This document shows, piece by piece, positions 34,646 to 45,936 of a stretch of 64,000 bases of DNA (within the stretch, counting starts at the first letter, position 1; each line of letters begins with the position of its first letter). The notes below the pieces were generated by a model. The model was not told where the DNA came from and did not search any database. It worked only from the letters and a program-made list of their open reading frames with translations. A program made the translations under genes and the position numbers. The stretch is from Sphaerimonospora cavernae. Lineage in GTDB: Bacteria; Actinomycetota; Actinomycetes; Streptosporangiales; Streptosporangiaceae. The DNA is taken from positions 1 to 64,000 of the forward strand of contig NZ_JBHMQT010000053.1 of NCBI RefSeq assembly GCF_042435035.1. Direction: 5' to 3'.

Positions 34646-35032
34646 TCAATCGGCCAGCAGGTGTTCCCGGCCGAACATGGCGGCTGCGGCCCGCGCGCTC
34701 GGCGTACCCGCGTCGAGGTCGGCGCCCACCTCGCGAAGCACGGCCACGACGTCGTCCGCGCCCTTGAACAGGGCGCCGGCGACGGGCGACTGATCGCGCG
34801 CGTTGCGCCGGTCCGGATCCGCGCCGCGATCGAGCAGAGCGCGCACCGTCCCGGCATGCCCGTGGTAGGCCGCGATCATGAGCAGGGTGTTCGCGGCCGT
34901 GTCGGCCGTGTCGACCGGCAGTCCGTGGTCGACGAACTCCATCAACTGCCCGGTGTCGCCCTCCCGGGCCAGATCCATCGCGATCGCCACGACGCGCTCG
35001 ACCTGCGCCGGAGTCAGTCCGCCGTCGCCCAT
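34646..35032 (-). CDS. ankyrin-repeat protein linked to catalase
   Basis: 128 residues, about three ankyrin repeats (NTLLMIAAYHGHAGTVRALLDRGADPDRRN is the clearest). No signal peptide. Ankyrin genes often follow catalase genes, and in Pseudomonas AnkB is needed for full KatB activity; a similar protective role is inferred. It is the third gene of the furA-katA operon, 116 bp behind katA. Confidence 0.82.
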   Translation of the reverse strand: MGDGGLTPAQVERVVAIAMDLAREGDTGQLMEFVDHGLPVDTADTAANTLLMIAAYHGHAGTVRALLDRGADPDRRNARDQSPVAGALFKGADDVVAVLREVGADLDAGTPSARAAAAMFGREHLLAD

Positions 35033-35148
35033 GAGTGTTTCTCCTGATACACGTCTGCGAGATCCGGCACGCCCCGGCGTGGTGCGGATGACCGCGCACC
35101 ACGCCGGGGCGATGCCCCGAAGCCTGAGAACCCGCTGGTCTCGAGGCC

Positions 35149-36612
35149 TCAGATCTGGCCGGCGGCCAGCGCCTCGATCGCCTTGCGGACGCCCTCACCA
35201 TAGGCGGGGTCGGCCTGGGTGCAGTTGGCGATGTGCCGTTCGACGGTCGCCTGCGAGGCGCCGCTGATCGCCCGGGCGGTGTTCTCGAAGAGCGCCTGCT
35301 GCTGCTCGGGGCTCATGTTCCGGAACAGGTTCCCGGGCTGCTCGTAGTAGTTGTCGTCGTCCTCGCGGTAGTTGAACCGGTCGGCGATCGCGCCGACGGC
35401 CTGGCTCGGCTCCCGGTAGGCGGGCTGCTCCTGCCAGCGGCCGTACGAGTTCGGCTCGATGCCCGGGGTCGCGCCCTGGTTGCCGTCGACGCGCATCGCG
35501 CCGTCGCGGTGGTAGGAGTTGACCGGGCACCTCGGCGCGTTGACCGGGATCTGGTGGTGGTTGACACCCAGGCGGTACCGCTGGGCGTCACCGTAGGAGA
35601 ACAGCCGGCCCTGCAGCATCTTGTCCGGCGAGAAGCCGATGCCCGGAACCACGTTGGCCGGGGTGAAGGCGGCCTGCTCCACGTCGGCGAAGTAGTTGTC
35701 GGGGTTGCGGTTCAGCTCCCATTCGCCGACCTCGATCAGCGGGTAGTCCTCCTTCGACCACACCTTGGTGAGGTCGAAGGGGTGGTACCGGTACGTCTCG
35801 GCGTCGGCCTCCGGCATGATCTGGACGTAGAGCTTCCACTTCGGGAAGTCGCCCCTCTCGATCGCCTCGAAGAGGTCGCGCTGGTGGGACTCGCGGTCCC
35901 TGCCGATCAGCGCCCCGGACTCGGCGTCGGTGAGGTTCTGGATGCCCTGTTGGGTGCGGTGATGGAACTTCACCCAGAACCGCTCGCCCTCGGCGTTGTA
36001 GAAGCTGTAGGTGTGCGAGCCGAAGCCGTGCATGTGACGGTACGACGCGGGGATGCCGCGGTCCGACATCACGATCGTGACCTGGTGCAGCGCCTCGGGC
36101 AGGTTGGTCCAGAAGTCCCAGTTGTTCTCGGCGTTGCGCAGGTTGGTGCGCGGGTCCCGCTTCACCGCGTGGTTGAGATCGGGGAACTTCAGCGGGTCGC
36201 GGAAGAAGAAGACCGGGGTGTTGTTGCCGACGATGTCCCAGTTGCCGTCTTCGGTGTAGAACTTCACCGCAAAGCCGCGAATGTCCCGTTCGGCGTCGGC
36301 CGCACCCCGCTCGCCGGCGACGGTCGAGAAGCGGGCGAACATCTCGGTCTGCTTGCCGACCTCTGAGAAGATCTTGGCGCAGGTGTACTGCGTGATGTCG
36401 TTGGTCACCGTGAAGGTGCCGAACGCGCCCGAACCCTTCGCGTGCATCCGGCGCTCGGGGATGACCTCGCGGTCGAAGTGGGCGAGCTTCTCCAGGAACC
36501 AGACGTCCTGTAGGAGCATCGGGCCGCGGGGGCCGGCGGTCAGGGAGTTCTGGTTGTCGGGAACCGGTGCGCCGGCGACGGTGGTCAACGGTTTCTGGTT
36601 GTTCGCAGCCAA
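35149..36612 (-). CDS. katA: monofunctional haem catalase
   Basis: 487 residues, the small-subunit clade-3 size. Catalytic His57 in RRMHAKGSGAFG, the distal Asn in VGNNTPVFFF and the proximal haem ligand Tyr in RLFSYGDAQRYRLG are present. It decomposes hydrogen peroxide in the cytoplasm. The start is TTG at 36612 with AAGAGGAG 6 nt upstream; an ATG 45 nt earlier has no such site. It is preceded by its regulator furA on the same strand. Confidence 0.96.
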   Translation of the reverse strand: MAANNQKPLTTVAGAPVPDNQNSLTAGPRGPMLLQDVWFLEKLAHFDREVIPERRMHAKGSGAFGTFTVTNDITQYTCAKIFSEVGKQTEMFARFSTVAGERGAADAERDIRGFAVKFYTEDGNWDIVGNNTPVFFFRDPLKFPDLNHAVKRDPRTNLRNAENNWDFWTNLPEALHQVTIVMSDRGIPASYRHMHGFGSHTYSFYNAEGERFWVKFHHRTQQGIQNLTDAESGALIGRDRESHQRDLFEAIERGDFPKWKLYVQIMPEADAETYRYHPFDLTKVWSKEDYPLIEVGEWELNRNPDNYFADVEQAAFTPANVVPGIGFSPDKMLQGRLFSYGDAQRYRLGVNHHQIPVNAPRCPVNSYHRDGAMRVDGNQGATPGIEPNSYGRWQEQPAYREPSQAVGAIADRFNYREDDDNYYEQPGNLFRNMSPEQQQALFENTARAISGASQATVERHIANCTQADPAYGEGVRKAIEALAAGQI

Positions 36613-36694
36613 AGTTCGCTCCTCTTGCGATCGTTCGTGCTCATTCGTCGCCAGCAAGGCGATCAGGACGGGCCCGGCAGGCCGGGCCTGTCCG

Positions 36695-37174
36695 TCATAG
36701 AGCCGTCCTCCGGGTCTCGTGCGGTGACAGGGATCCGGCCGATGCCGAATCGGCTGGAAGGGGGCTGGTGAGCTGACAATCGGGGCAAAGGCCCCAATAG
36801 ATGACGTCTGCCTCGTCGATCAGGTATCCGGCGTCGTGTGCCGGCTCGAGGCAGGGCGCGTGTCCGACCGCACAGTCGACGTCCGTGACCCTCGCGCACT
36901 GACGGCAGACGAGATGGTGATGGTTGTCGCCCACCCGTGTCTCGTACCGCGTCGGGCTTCCCGCCGGCTCGATCCGGCGAAGCAGTCCACCGCGTTGCAG
37001 TGCGCTCAGTGAGTCATAGACAGCCTGCAGGGACACCTGCCCGACGCGTCGACACACGCCGCGGTGGATGGCGTCCACATCGAGATGGTCGCCCTCACGT
37101 ACGGTCTGCAAGATCGCCAGCCGGGCGGCGGTCACCCGAAGCCCTGCCTGTCTGAGTCGGTCGGTGTCCTGCAC
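36695..37174 (-). CDS. furA: Fur-family peroxide/metal-responsive repressor (FurA/CatR type)
   Basis: 159 residues. A winged helix (RVTAARLAILQTVREGDHLDVDAIHRGV; SLQAVYDSLSALQRGGLLRRIE) is followed by a dimer domain with the metal ligands DNHHHLVCRQC and CPDC. It lies immediately upstream of katA, as CatR/FurA regulators do, and should repress the furA-katA operon until oxidised. GTG start. Confidence 0.9.
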   Translation of the reverse strand: MQDTDRLRQAGLRVTAARLAILQTVREGDHLDVDAIHRGVCRRVGQVSLQAVYDSLSALQRGGLLRRIEPAGSPTRYETRVGDNHHHLVCRQCARVTDVDCAVGHAPCLEPAHDAGYLIDEADVIYWGLCPDCQLTSPLPADSASAGSLSPHETRRTAL

Positions 37175-37196
37175 ACGTCCACGTTAGCAGTAAACC

Positions 37197-37207
37197 TGAA
37201 CAGTTCA
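37197..37207. promoter_or_regulatory. candidate FurA operator
   Basis: TGAACAGTTCA is a perfect 11-bp palindrome 23 bp upstream of the furA start, in an AT-richer stretch between furA and the divergent CapA-like gene. Its position fits autorepression. Confidence 0.5.
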
Positions 37208-37285
37208 AGTAAAGGAAATAACCAAGTTTTCTGCGCCCCGCCGGTGAGAGCAGGTCGTGACCCGGAGATGGCATGCTCGGGTGCC

Positions 37286-38380
37286 GTGAGACGTGAGCCC
37301 CTTGCCGTGACCCTTCTCGCCCTCCTCCTCTCCGCCGGATGCACCGCCGCCGAAGGGGAGCCGACGCCCACCCCCGTGGAGCAGCGAGCGACCAGCGCCC
37401 CGTCGTCCCCCAAGCCGCGGCCTCAGCCGTACACGATCTCGTTCGCCGGCGATGTGCACTTCGAGGGCGTCCTGCGCGCCCGGCTCGACCGCGACCCGCG
37501 TACGGCCCTCGGCCCGATCGCCGCGGTCCTGCGCAAATCGGATCTCACGGCACTCAACCTCGAGACGGCCATCACCACCGCCGGGACCCCGGCCCCCGGG
37601 AAGCAGTACACGTTCCGGGCGCCCGCAACGGCCTTCACCGCGTTGAAGGCTGCCGGGGTCGACGTCGTGACCATGGCCAACAACCACGGCATGGACTACA
37701 TGGAGAGCGGCCTCGCCGACACGCTCGCCGCGATCAAGAAGACCCGGTTCCCGGTGATCGGCGTCGGTAAGAACGACACCGAGGCCTACCGCCCGTTCCG
37801 GGCGACGGTGAAGGGCAACCGAGTGTCGATCATCGGCGCCACCCAGGTGCTCGACTCGGAGTTCATCCAGTCCTGGACGGCGGGGCCGGACAAGGCGGGC
37901 CTCGCCTCTGCCAAGGACGAGACTCGCCTCGTCCGCGTGGTACGGCAGGCACGCAAGAACTCCGACACGGTCATCGTCTTCCTGCATTGGGGGACGGAGT
38001 TGGTCAAATGCCCCACCCCTGTCCAGCGCAGTCTGGCGGACAAGCTCATCCAGGCGGGCGCCGATGTGATCGTGGGCGGCCATGCGCACGTCCTGCTCGG
38101 CGGCGGCTATTCCGGCCAGGCCTATGTCCACTACGGCCTGGGCAACTTCGCCTTCTACAACTGGGGGCCGGAGACGGGTGCGACCGGCGTGCTGACCCTG
38201 CGGATCAACGGCCGCAAGGTGCTGAGCGACCAGTGGACGCCGGCTCGCATCAACGGGGGCGTTCCGATCCCGCTGACGGGGGACGCCAGGCGGCAGGCGC
38301 TGGACAACTATCGGGCGCTGCGGGGCTGCACCGGGTTGTCGGCGACGCGATCGGCGGCGAATTCCGCCGCTGACGGATAA
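37286..38380 (+). CDS. CapA-family lipoprotein (metallophosphatase fold)
   Basis: 364 residues. A lipoprotein signal (MRREPLAVTLLALLLSAGC, lipobox LSAGC) is followed by a Pro/Thr linker and a PGA_cap domain: SFAGDVHF, LNLETAITT, MANNHGMDY, VFLHWGTE and VGGHAHVLLGG supply the metal-binding residues. CapA-like proteins act in poly-gamma-glutamate capsule or related cell-wall steps; no cap genes are nearby. GTG at 37286 suits the signal peptide; ATG at 37268 is an alternative. Confidence 0.85.
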   Translation: MRREPLAVTLLALLLSAGCTAAEGEPTPTPVEQRATSAPSSPKPRPQPYTISFAGDVHFEGVLRARLDRDPRTALGPIAAVLRKSDLTALNLETAITTAGTPAPGKQYTFRAPATAFTALKAAGVDVVTMANNHGMDYMESGLADTLAAIKKTRFPVIGVGKNDTEAYRPFRATVKGNRVSIIGATQVLDSEFIQSWTAGPDKAGLASAKDETRLVRVVRQARKNSDTVIVFLHWGTELVKCPTPVQRSLADKLIQAGADVIVGGHAHVLLGGGYSGQAYVHYGLGNFAFYNWGPETGATGVLTLRINGRKVLSDQWTPARINGGVPIPLTGDARRQALDNYRALRGCTGLSATRSAANSAADG

Positions 38381-38419
38381 GCGCTGACCGAGGCGGGGCC
38401 AAGGGGGCAAGATAGATGG

Positions 38420-39085
38420 GTGTCAAGCCAGCCTGTTAAGGAAAGTCAGCGAACGGTAGATCCCTTGCGTCGCCGGCCCTCCCAGCGCCGCAGTGCGCGG
38501 AGGGTGGAGCGGATGCTCGACGCGTGTGCGGAACTGCTCGACGAGGTCGGTTACGAGGCGCTGACCACCACCCGGGTCGCCGAGCGGGCCGGAGTCGCGG
38601 TCGGCTCGGTCTATCAGTTCTTTCCGGACAAGCGGGCCCTCAGTGACGCCCTGACGAGGCGCAACGTCGAGATGTTCGTCGCGAGGGTGGGGCGCCGCTT
38701 CATCAACGAGGACTACGCCGGATGGTGGGACGCGGTGGACGCGATCATCGACGAGTACGTCGAGATGCACCGGGATGTTCCCGGCTTTCGCTCACTCCAC
38801 TTCGGTGACGTCTTCGATCTCAACCTCCTCGACTCGGTGGCCGACAACAACACGGTGATCGCCGGGCGCCTCCGTGCGTTACTGCTCGCCGAGTTCGGAC
38901 TCGTGGACAGCGAAGAGCTGGACCGTGCCATTCTCGTCGCCGTCGAGGCTGGGGACGCCGTGCTGAAGCTCGCCTTCCGTCATGATCCCGACGGCGCACC
39001 GGAGATCGTCGCCGAGGCGAAGCAACTGGTGCGGGGTTACCTCTCGCGGCAGTTGCGGGACGCGGAAGCGCCGAATCCGAGCTGA
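38420..39085 (+). CDS. TetR-family transcriptional regulator
   Basis: 221 residues. The N-terminal HTH (MLDACAELLDEVGYEALTTTRVAERAGVAVGSVYQFFPDKRAL) is typical. The ligand domain (about 85-215) is unassigned. GTG start, 39 bp after the CapA-like gene. It has no obvious divergent target; the small membrane gene that converges on it overlaps its last 49 bp. Confidence 0.88.
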   Translation: MSSQPVKESQRTVDPLRRRPSQRRSARRVERMLDACAELLDEVGYEALTTTRVAERAGVAVGSVYQFFPDKRALSDALTRRNVEMFVARVGRRFINEDYAGWWDAVDAIIDEYVEMHRDVPGFRSLHFGDVFDLNLLDSVADNNTVIAGRLRALLLAEFGLVDSEELDRAILVAVEAGDAVLKLAFRHDPDGAPEIVAEAKQLVRGYLSRQLRDAEAPNPS

Positions 39086-39510
39086 GCGAGGTACGCCCCG
39101 ACCACCGAGCAGCCGGGCCCGCCGCCAGGCTGGGGACGCGGCCGCTCCGGTACGGACTTCGCCATGAGGGTGGGACCGACGAGCGAGCTCCACGTGGAGG
39201 GCGCTCCGACCGTCCGATCGTATGCCGCGTCCTGCCAGGGCCGACTGTCCGTCCGCGGGGGCGTCGGGACCTGCATGCTGTTCTCTTCCTGGCGGTGGCG
39301 GCGGCCGGCGGACTCGCCGTCCCGGCACCGCTGCGCGGCCGCCGGCTCGATCGTCAACTCCATCATGCGCAGTTGGGTCCGGAGACGGGCGAGCTCCTCC
39401 CGTGCCCGATCGAGGGCCTGGAACTGGGCCGTCACATAACCGGCCACGCCGGGGAGCACGGCGGACAGCACCGCTGCGGAAGCGAGGGCCAGGATCACTC
39501 GCTTGGACAT
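39037..39510 (-). CDS. small membrane-anchored coiled-coil protein
   Basis: 157 residues. An N-terminal hydrophobic segment (MSKRVILALASAAVLSAVLPGVAGYV) is followed by a short coiled coil (LDRAREELARLRTQLRMMEL) and a polar tail. GAGGAG lies about 10 nt before the ATG at 39510. The C-terminal 16 codons overlap the TetR gene, so the true gene may be valid while its tail is poorly conserved. Function unknown. Confidence 0.5.
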   Translation of the reverse strand: MSKRVILALASAAVLSAVLPGVAGYVTAQFQALDRAREELARLRTQLRMMELTIEPAAAQRCRDGESAGRRHRQEENSMQVPTPPRTDSRPWQDAAYDRTVGAPSTWSSLVGPTLMAKSVPERPRPQPGGGPGCSVVGAYLAQLGFGASASRNCRER

Positions 39511-39674
39511 CGCATATCGCTCCTCGCCGGGCTCGTACGGTGGGACAGGCGTGGGCAATATGCCCGGTTAGCTGTGATGGAACACGATGCGCTGTCGAAC
39601 GTGTACTAACCGTTGCTTCGTGAATGCCTGCCGTTGTCCTGCGAAGATGGACCCACCTGGGTAGCCTCGGCTGT

Positions 39675-40202
39675 GTGGCACACGTGACGCGGGAGCAGGT
39701 GGACCGACTGCTCGACCAGGCCTTGCTGCTCGATGACCATGGTGCCCTCGCAAGTCGGCTCGACGCGCTGGCGCAGGGATACGAGTCCGGTGAGATGTCG
39801 AGGGCGGCGATCCTCGTCCTCGCCGCCGAGGAGTGGCGTCAGGCAGGTCGGCCCGAGATCGCCCTCGACCGGTTCCGCGGCGCGATCGAAGACGGGGGAG
39901 AGGTCTCGGTCGATCCCCGTGCCGGGGTCGCGGACACCCTGTTCGAGCTGGGTCACGCCGAGGAAGCCCGGAAAGTGATCGCCGAGGTCAGGGCCGGCGG
40001 CTGGAATCCGGCCACCGCGCTCACCGTCGCCGAGACGTTGGCGGCCTACGACGACCTGGACGCCGCCCTTGAGTGGGCGACCGAGGGGGTGCTGGCCTGC
40101 CCCTCCGGAATCACGATCAGGGAGGCCCTGCTGCGCGCCCGTTACCGCATTCGGGTCGATCTCGGCCTGCCCGAGGATGACCTCGACGCCCTGCTCTGCT
40201 GA
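39675..40202 (+). CDS. TPR-like helical protein
   Basis: 175 residues, all helical, with tetratricopeptide-like pairs (ILVLAAEEWRQAGRPEIALDRFRGAIEDGG; VADTLFELGHAEEARKVIAEVRAGG; TLAAYDDLDAALEWATEGV). No catalytic motif. GTG at 39675 was chosen; the upstream part of the frame lacks coding character. A strong terminator follows. Confidence 0.72.
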   Translation: MAHVTREQVDRLLDQALLLDDHGALASRLDALAQGYESGEMSRAAILVLAAEEWRQAGRPEIALDRFRGAIEDGGEVSVDPRAGVADTLFELGHAEEARKVIAEVRAGGWNPATALTVAETLAAYDDLDAALEWATEGVLACPSGITIREALLRARYRIRVDLGLPEDDLDALLC

Positions 40203-40235
40203 CCGTTGCGAGGGAGCAGACAGGTAGGGGCATAC

Positions 40236-40264
40236 GAAAGGGGCCGTGTGAAACGGCCCCTTTC
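40236..40264. terminator. bidirectional terminator
   Basis: GAAAGGGGCCGT (40236-40247) pairs perfectly with ACGGCCCCTTTC (40253-40264). TTTC/GAAA flanks suit both strands, and it sits between the convergent TPR-like and secreted-protein genes. Confidence 0.85.
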
Positions 40265-40292
40265 ATTCTGCTTGCGTTCGGTTGGAGTTGGA

Positions 40293-41615
40293 CTAGGGGA
40301 GGAGCTTCCGGCCGGCTGCGCCGGCGAGGTCGGCCAAGGAGCCCGTCGCGGTGGCCGACGCCAGGGCGGGAGTGGTGATGTCGCCGGGGGTCGATGACGC
40401 GGTGCCCAGCTGCTCCGTCACCGCCTTCGGGTACACCCGGCCCTCATGCATCCTGCTCTCCTGCACCCTGCCCTCGCGCTTGACCCGGCGCGGTGCCGGC
40501 GCCGAGCCGGAGGATGTCGAGGTGGAGGCAGGTGCCGTGTGTCCCGTCTGTCCGTTCGGTTGGTGGCGGCGCTGTCGCTTGTTGTGAGCGGCGCCCGGCT
40601 GGGCCGCGCCCGTTTGCGCGGGGGGCTGGGCCGTACCCGGCTGGGCCGCGCCCGTTTGCGCGGGGGTCTGGGCCGTACCCGGCCGGACCGTGCCCGGCTG
40701 GGCGGGGCGTGCCTGCCGCGGGGCGGGCCGGGTTGCGTTCCGCTGCCCGCCGGTGTCCTGGGCCTGGTTCACGCCCCCCTGCTGGTGCGGGCGCATCGTC
40801 TCAGGCTGCGAATGTCCGCCCCGGTTCCTGCGGCGCGGGCGGTCCTGCGCCTGCCCAGGCAGTGCCCCCGCTGTACGCGCGTCCGCCTTGTGACGGCGTC
40901 CCTCTGTGCGTCCGTGCGGCCGGTTGGCGGCCCCGGCCGGAGTCCGGGCATCGGTCGTGCTCACGGGACCGGCCGCGTTGGCGCCCGTCTGCGTCTGTGA
41001 TCTGTCCGGCGCCTGTGGCCGGCCCGGATTCGGGTGCCGGTGCCGTTCCGGGTTCGTCTCGGTCATGGGGTGCACGCGATTGTGCGGGCGCGGGTGACGC
41101 TGGATCGCGGACATGGGGGTGGCCGGCAGGCAGACTGCGTTGGAAACGGCCGGACGGCTGGGCGCCGCGGCGAGGATCGGCATGACCCCGGCCCTCGCCG
41201 CTGGGAGGACGGCGGTGCCACCGGCGGGAGTCAGGTCTTTGAGCGTCGGGGAAGCCGGTGTGATCCCGGCAGGGAGTGTGGTGGCGGGCCGATCGGGGAG
41301 CGAACGCATGCCCTGGCCCGCCGCTGCGCCGGCGGCGTCGGTGATGCTCAGCACCCCGGCGGCCGGGGCGAGGGTGGTGAGGTCGCTCGGGGTGAGCTCG
41401 TGCAGGGTGAGCCCGTCCGGGGTGAGGCTGGTCGGGTTGCTCGCCGCCTGCTTGCTGCCTGACTCCGACCCGCAGACGAGGGCAGCGGTCGCACCGTCGC
41501 CTGCCGCCGACGCCGGTCCCGCCATCGCCGGGCCGGTTGTGAGCCAGCTCACCCCCGCGGTCACCGCCGCCAGCGCGATGCACCGCCCTCGTCTACTTCG
41601 TGTCGTCCTGGACAT
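40293..41615 (-). CDS. secreted low-complexity Pro/Ala/Gln-rich protein
   Basis: 440 residues. A Sec signal peptide (RRGRCIALAAVTAGVSWLTTGPAMAGPASA) is followed by a Leu/Thr/Pro-rich segment with LTPDGLTLHELTPSDLTTL periodicity, then a long basic, disordered stretch containing a 14-residue repeat (PGTAQTPAQTGAAQ). The C-terminus returns to Ala/Thr-rich sequence. Function unknown; it may be cell-wall associated. ATG at 41615 has GGGGG 6 nt upstream. Confidence 0.65.
   Translation of the reverse strand: MSRTTRSRRGRCIALAAVTAGVSWLTTGPAMAGPASAAGDGATAALVCGSESGSKQAASNPTSLTPDGLTLHELTPSDLTTLAPAAGVLSITDAAGAAAGQGMRSLPDRPATTLPAGITPASPTLKDLTPAGGTAVLPAARAGVMPILAAAPSRPAVSNAVCLPATPMSAIQRHPRPHNRVHPMTETNPERHRHPNPGRPQAPDRSQTQTGANAAGPVSTTDARTPAGAANRPHGRTEGRRHKADARTAGALPGQAQDRPRRRNRGGHSQPETMRPHQQGGVNQAQDTGGQRNATRPAPRQARPAQPGTVRPGTAQTPAQTGAAQPGTAQPPAQTGAAQPGAAHNKRQRRHQPNGQTGHTAPASTSTSSGSAPAPRRVKREGRVQESRMHEGRVYPKAVTEQLGTASSTPGDITTPALASATATGSLADLAGAAGRKLLP
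40594..40700. repeat. 42-bp tandem repeat inside the secreted-protein gene
   Basis: Units start at 40594, 40636 and 40678; the first two are almost identical and the third is partial. They encode the in-frame PGTAQ(T/P)PAQTGAAQ repeats. Confidence 0.8.
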
Positions 41616-41712
41616 CCACGTCCCCCTGATCGCTTTGGGTAGTCCAACGAACGCCGAAAGTAGCAGCGGGGGGATTGGGCGGGGTCGGCTTGCCGTAATG
41701 GTGGCGAAGACC

Positions 41713-44313
<2,601 letters not shown>

Positions 44314-44339
44314 GTTGCGATCCCCTCGATTCGCGGACG

Positions 44340-44687
44340 TCAGGCCGGTGGTAGTTCGTAGCGCACGATGGCGCGCATCATGGTGACCTCGCCCCTGAGT
44401 CGGGTGACCTCCTCACGCAGCCGCATGTTCTCAGTCTCGAGCTCGAGGATTCGCTTGATGCCGGCGAGGTTTATGCCGTGCTCCTGGGACAGCCTCTGGA
44501 CCTCGCGGAGCAGCAGGATGTCCCGGGTGGAGTAGAGCCGGCCGCGGCCCGCCGTACGGTCGGGGCTGACGAGGCCGAGCCGGTCGTACTGGCGGAGGGT
44601 CTGCGGATGCAGCCCGGAGAGCTGGGCGGCTACCGAGATGACATAGACGGGGGTGTCGTCGGACAGATCGAAGAACTTCGCATCCAT
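44340..44687 (-). CDS. hspR: heat-shock repressor HspR
   Basis: 115 residues. MerR-type winged helix (VYVISVAAQLSGLHPQTLRQYDRLGLVSPDRTAGRGRLYS) and a C-terminal coiled coil. HspR binds HAIR operators with DnaK as co-repressor. Its targets should include the dnaK promoter of its own operon, where two HAIR elements are present. It starts 4 bp after the dnaJ stop. Confidence 0.96.
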   Translation of the reverse strand: MDAKFFDLSDDTPVYVISVAAQLSGLHPQTLRQYDRLGLVSPDRTAGRGRLYSTRDILLLREVQRLSQEHGINLAGIKRILELETENMRLREEVTRLRGEVTMMRAIVRYELPPA

Positions 44688-44691
44688 CGGC

Positions 44692-45864
44692 TCACTCGCT
44701 TCTGGCCTGCTTGATCAACTCTTCGCGGAGATCGGCGCCCTCAGTCGCGTCCCGGAACTCCTCCAGCGCCGAGCGGGCCTTGTCGTCGAGGTGCTGCGGC
44801 ACGGCGACCTGGACGGTGACCAGCAGGTCGCCCTTGGTCCCGTCCTTGCGTGCGGTGCCTCGGCCCCGCACCCGGAAGGTCCGTCCGTTGGGAGTGCCCT
44901 CGGGGATGCGCAGGGTGACCGGCATACCCTTGAGCGTCGGCACCTTGATCTCGGCGCCCAGCGCGGCCTCCGGGAACGTGACCGGGACGTTCACCGTCAG
45001 GTTCTCGCCGCTGCGGCCGAACACCCGGTGCGGTTTCACGTGGACCAGCACGTACAGGTCGCCGGCCGGACCACCGTTCTCCCCCGGCGCGCCCTTGCCC
45101 TTGACCCGGATGCGCTGGCCGTCGCCCACGCCCGCCGGAATGCGGGCCTGAATGGTGCGGGTGCTCTTGCCGCGACCGCTGCCTTCGCAAACAGGACAGG
45201 GATCGTCGACCAGGAGGCCCCGGCCGCGGCAGTCGCGGCAGGGTTCGGAGAAGGCGAAGTTGCCGAGGTTGCGGCTGGCGGCCCCGGTGCCCTCACACGT
45301 CGGGCAGACCCTTGGCGTGGTGCCGGCCTTGGCCCCGGTTCCGGAGCACGCGGGGCAGGCCGCCGCAGTGGTCAACCGGAGGGACACCGTGGTTCCGTCG
45401 ACGGCCTCGCCGAACGCGAGCGTGACCTCCGACTCGATGTCCTGGCCGCGCCTGGGCCTGCTTGTGGTGGTCGTACGCGCACCGCCGCCCCGGTTGAAAA
45501 GCCCACCGAACAGGTCGCCGATCCGGTCGCCGCTACCGCCGGTCCCGCCGGAGAACAGGTCCCCGAGATCGAAGTTGAAGCCCCCGCCCCGGTGACCTCC
45601 CGTTCCGGCGAAGCCACCGGCGCCCGAACCGAACAGCGTGCGGGCCTCGTCGTACTCCTTGCGTCGCTTGGCGTCCGAGAGCACGTCGTAGGCCTCGGAG
45701 ACCCCCTTGAACTTCTCCTCGGCCTCCTTGTTCCCGGGGTTGGCGTCGGGATGGTACTGCCTGGCGAGCTTCCGGTACGCCTTCTTGATGTCCTCAGGCG
45801 TCGCGTTCTTGGGCACACCAAGGACGGCGTAGTAGTCCTTCTCCAAGTAGTCCTTGGTGCTCAT
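44692..45864 (-). CDS. dnaJ: chaperone DnaJ
   Basis: 390 residues. J domain with the HPD motif (RQYHPDANPG), a Gly/Phe-rich linker, four CxxCxGxG zinc modules (CPACSGTG, CPTCEGTG, CRDCRGRG, CPVCEGSG) and a C-terminal substrate domain. Stimulates DnaK ATPase. Preceded by GAAGGA and by a hairpin in the grpE-dnaJ gap. Confidence 0.97.
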   Translation of the reverse strand: MSTKDYLEKDYYAVLGVPKNATPEDIKKAYRKLARQYHPDANPGNKEAEEKFKGVSEAYDVLSDAKRRKEYDEARTLFGSGAGGFAGTGGHRGGGFNFDLGDLFSGGTGGSGDRIGDLFGGLFNRGGGARTTTTSRPRRGQDIESEVTLAFGEAVDGTTVSLRLTTAAACPACSGTGAKAGTTPRVCPTCEGTGAASRNLGNFAFSEPCRDCRGRGLLVDDPCPVCEGSGRGKSTRTIQARIPAGVGDGQRIRVKGKGAPGENGGPAGDLYVLVHVKPHRVFGRSGENLTVNVPVTFPEAALGAEIKVPTLKGMPVTLRIPEGTPNGRTFRVRGRGTARKDGTKGDLLVTVQVAVPQHLDDKARSALEEFRDATEGADLREELIKQARSE

Positions 45865-45897
45865 CTATCGCATCCTTCGCACGGGTTTCTCGACTGT

Positions 45898-45925
45898 CTC
45901 CCCCGATCTTCGCCGATCGGGGGAG
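45898..45925 (-). promoter_or_regulatory. intra-operon hairpin between grpE and dnaJ
   Basis: CTCCCCCGATC (45898-45908) pairs perfectly with GATCGGGGGAG (45915-45925), and GACT/AGTC extend the stem past a mismatch. There is no T-run in the transcribed direction. Processing, stability or partial attenuation are possible. Confidence 0.6.
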
Positions 45926-45936
45926 AGTCATCGTGT

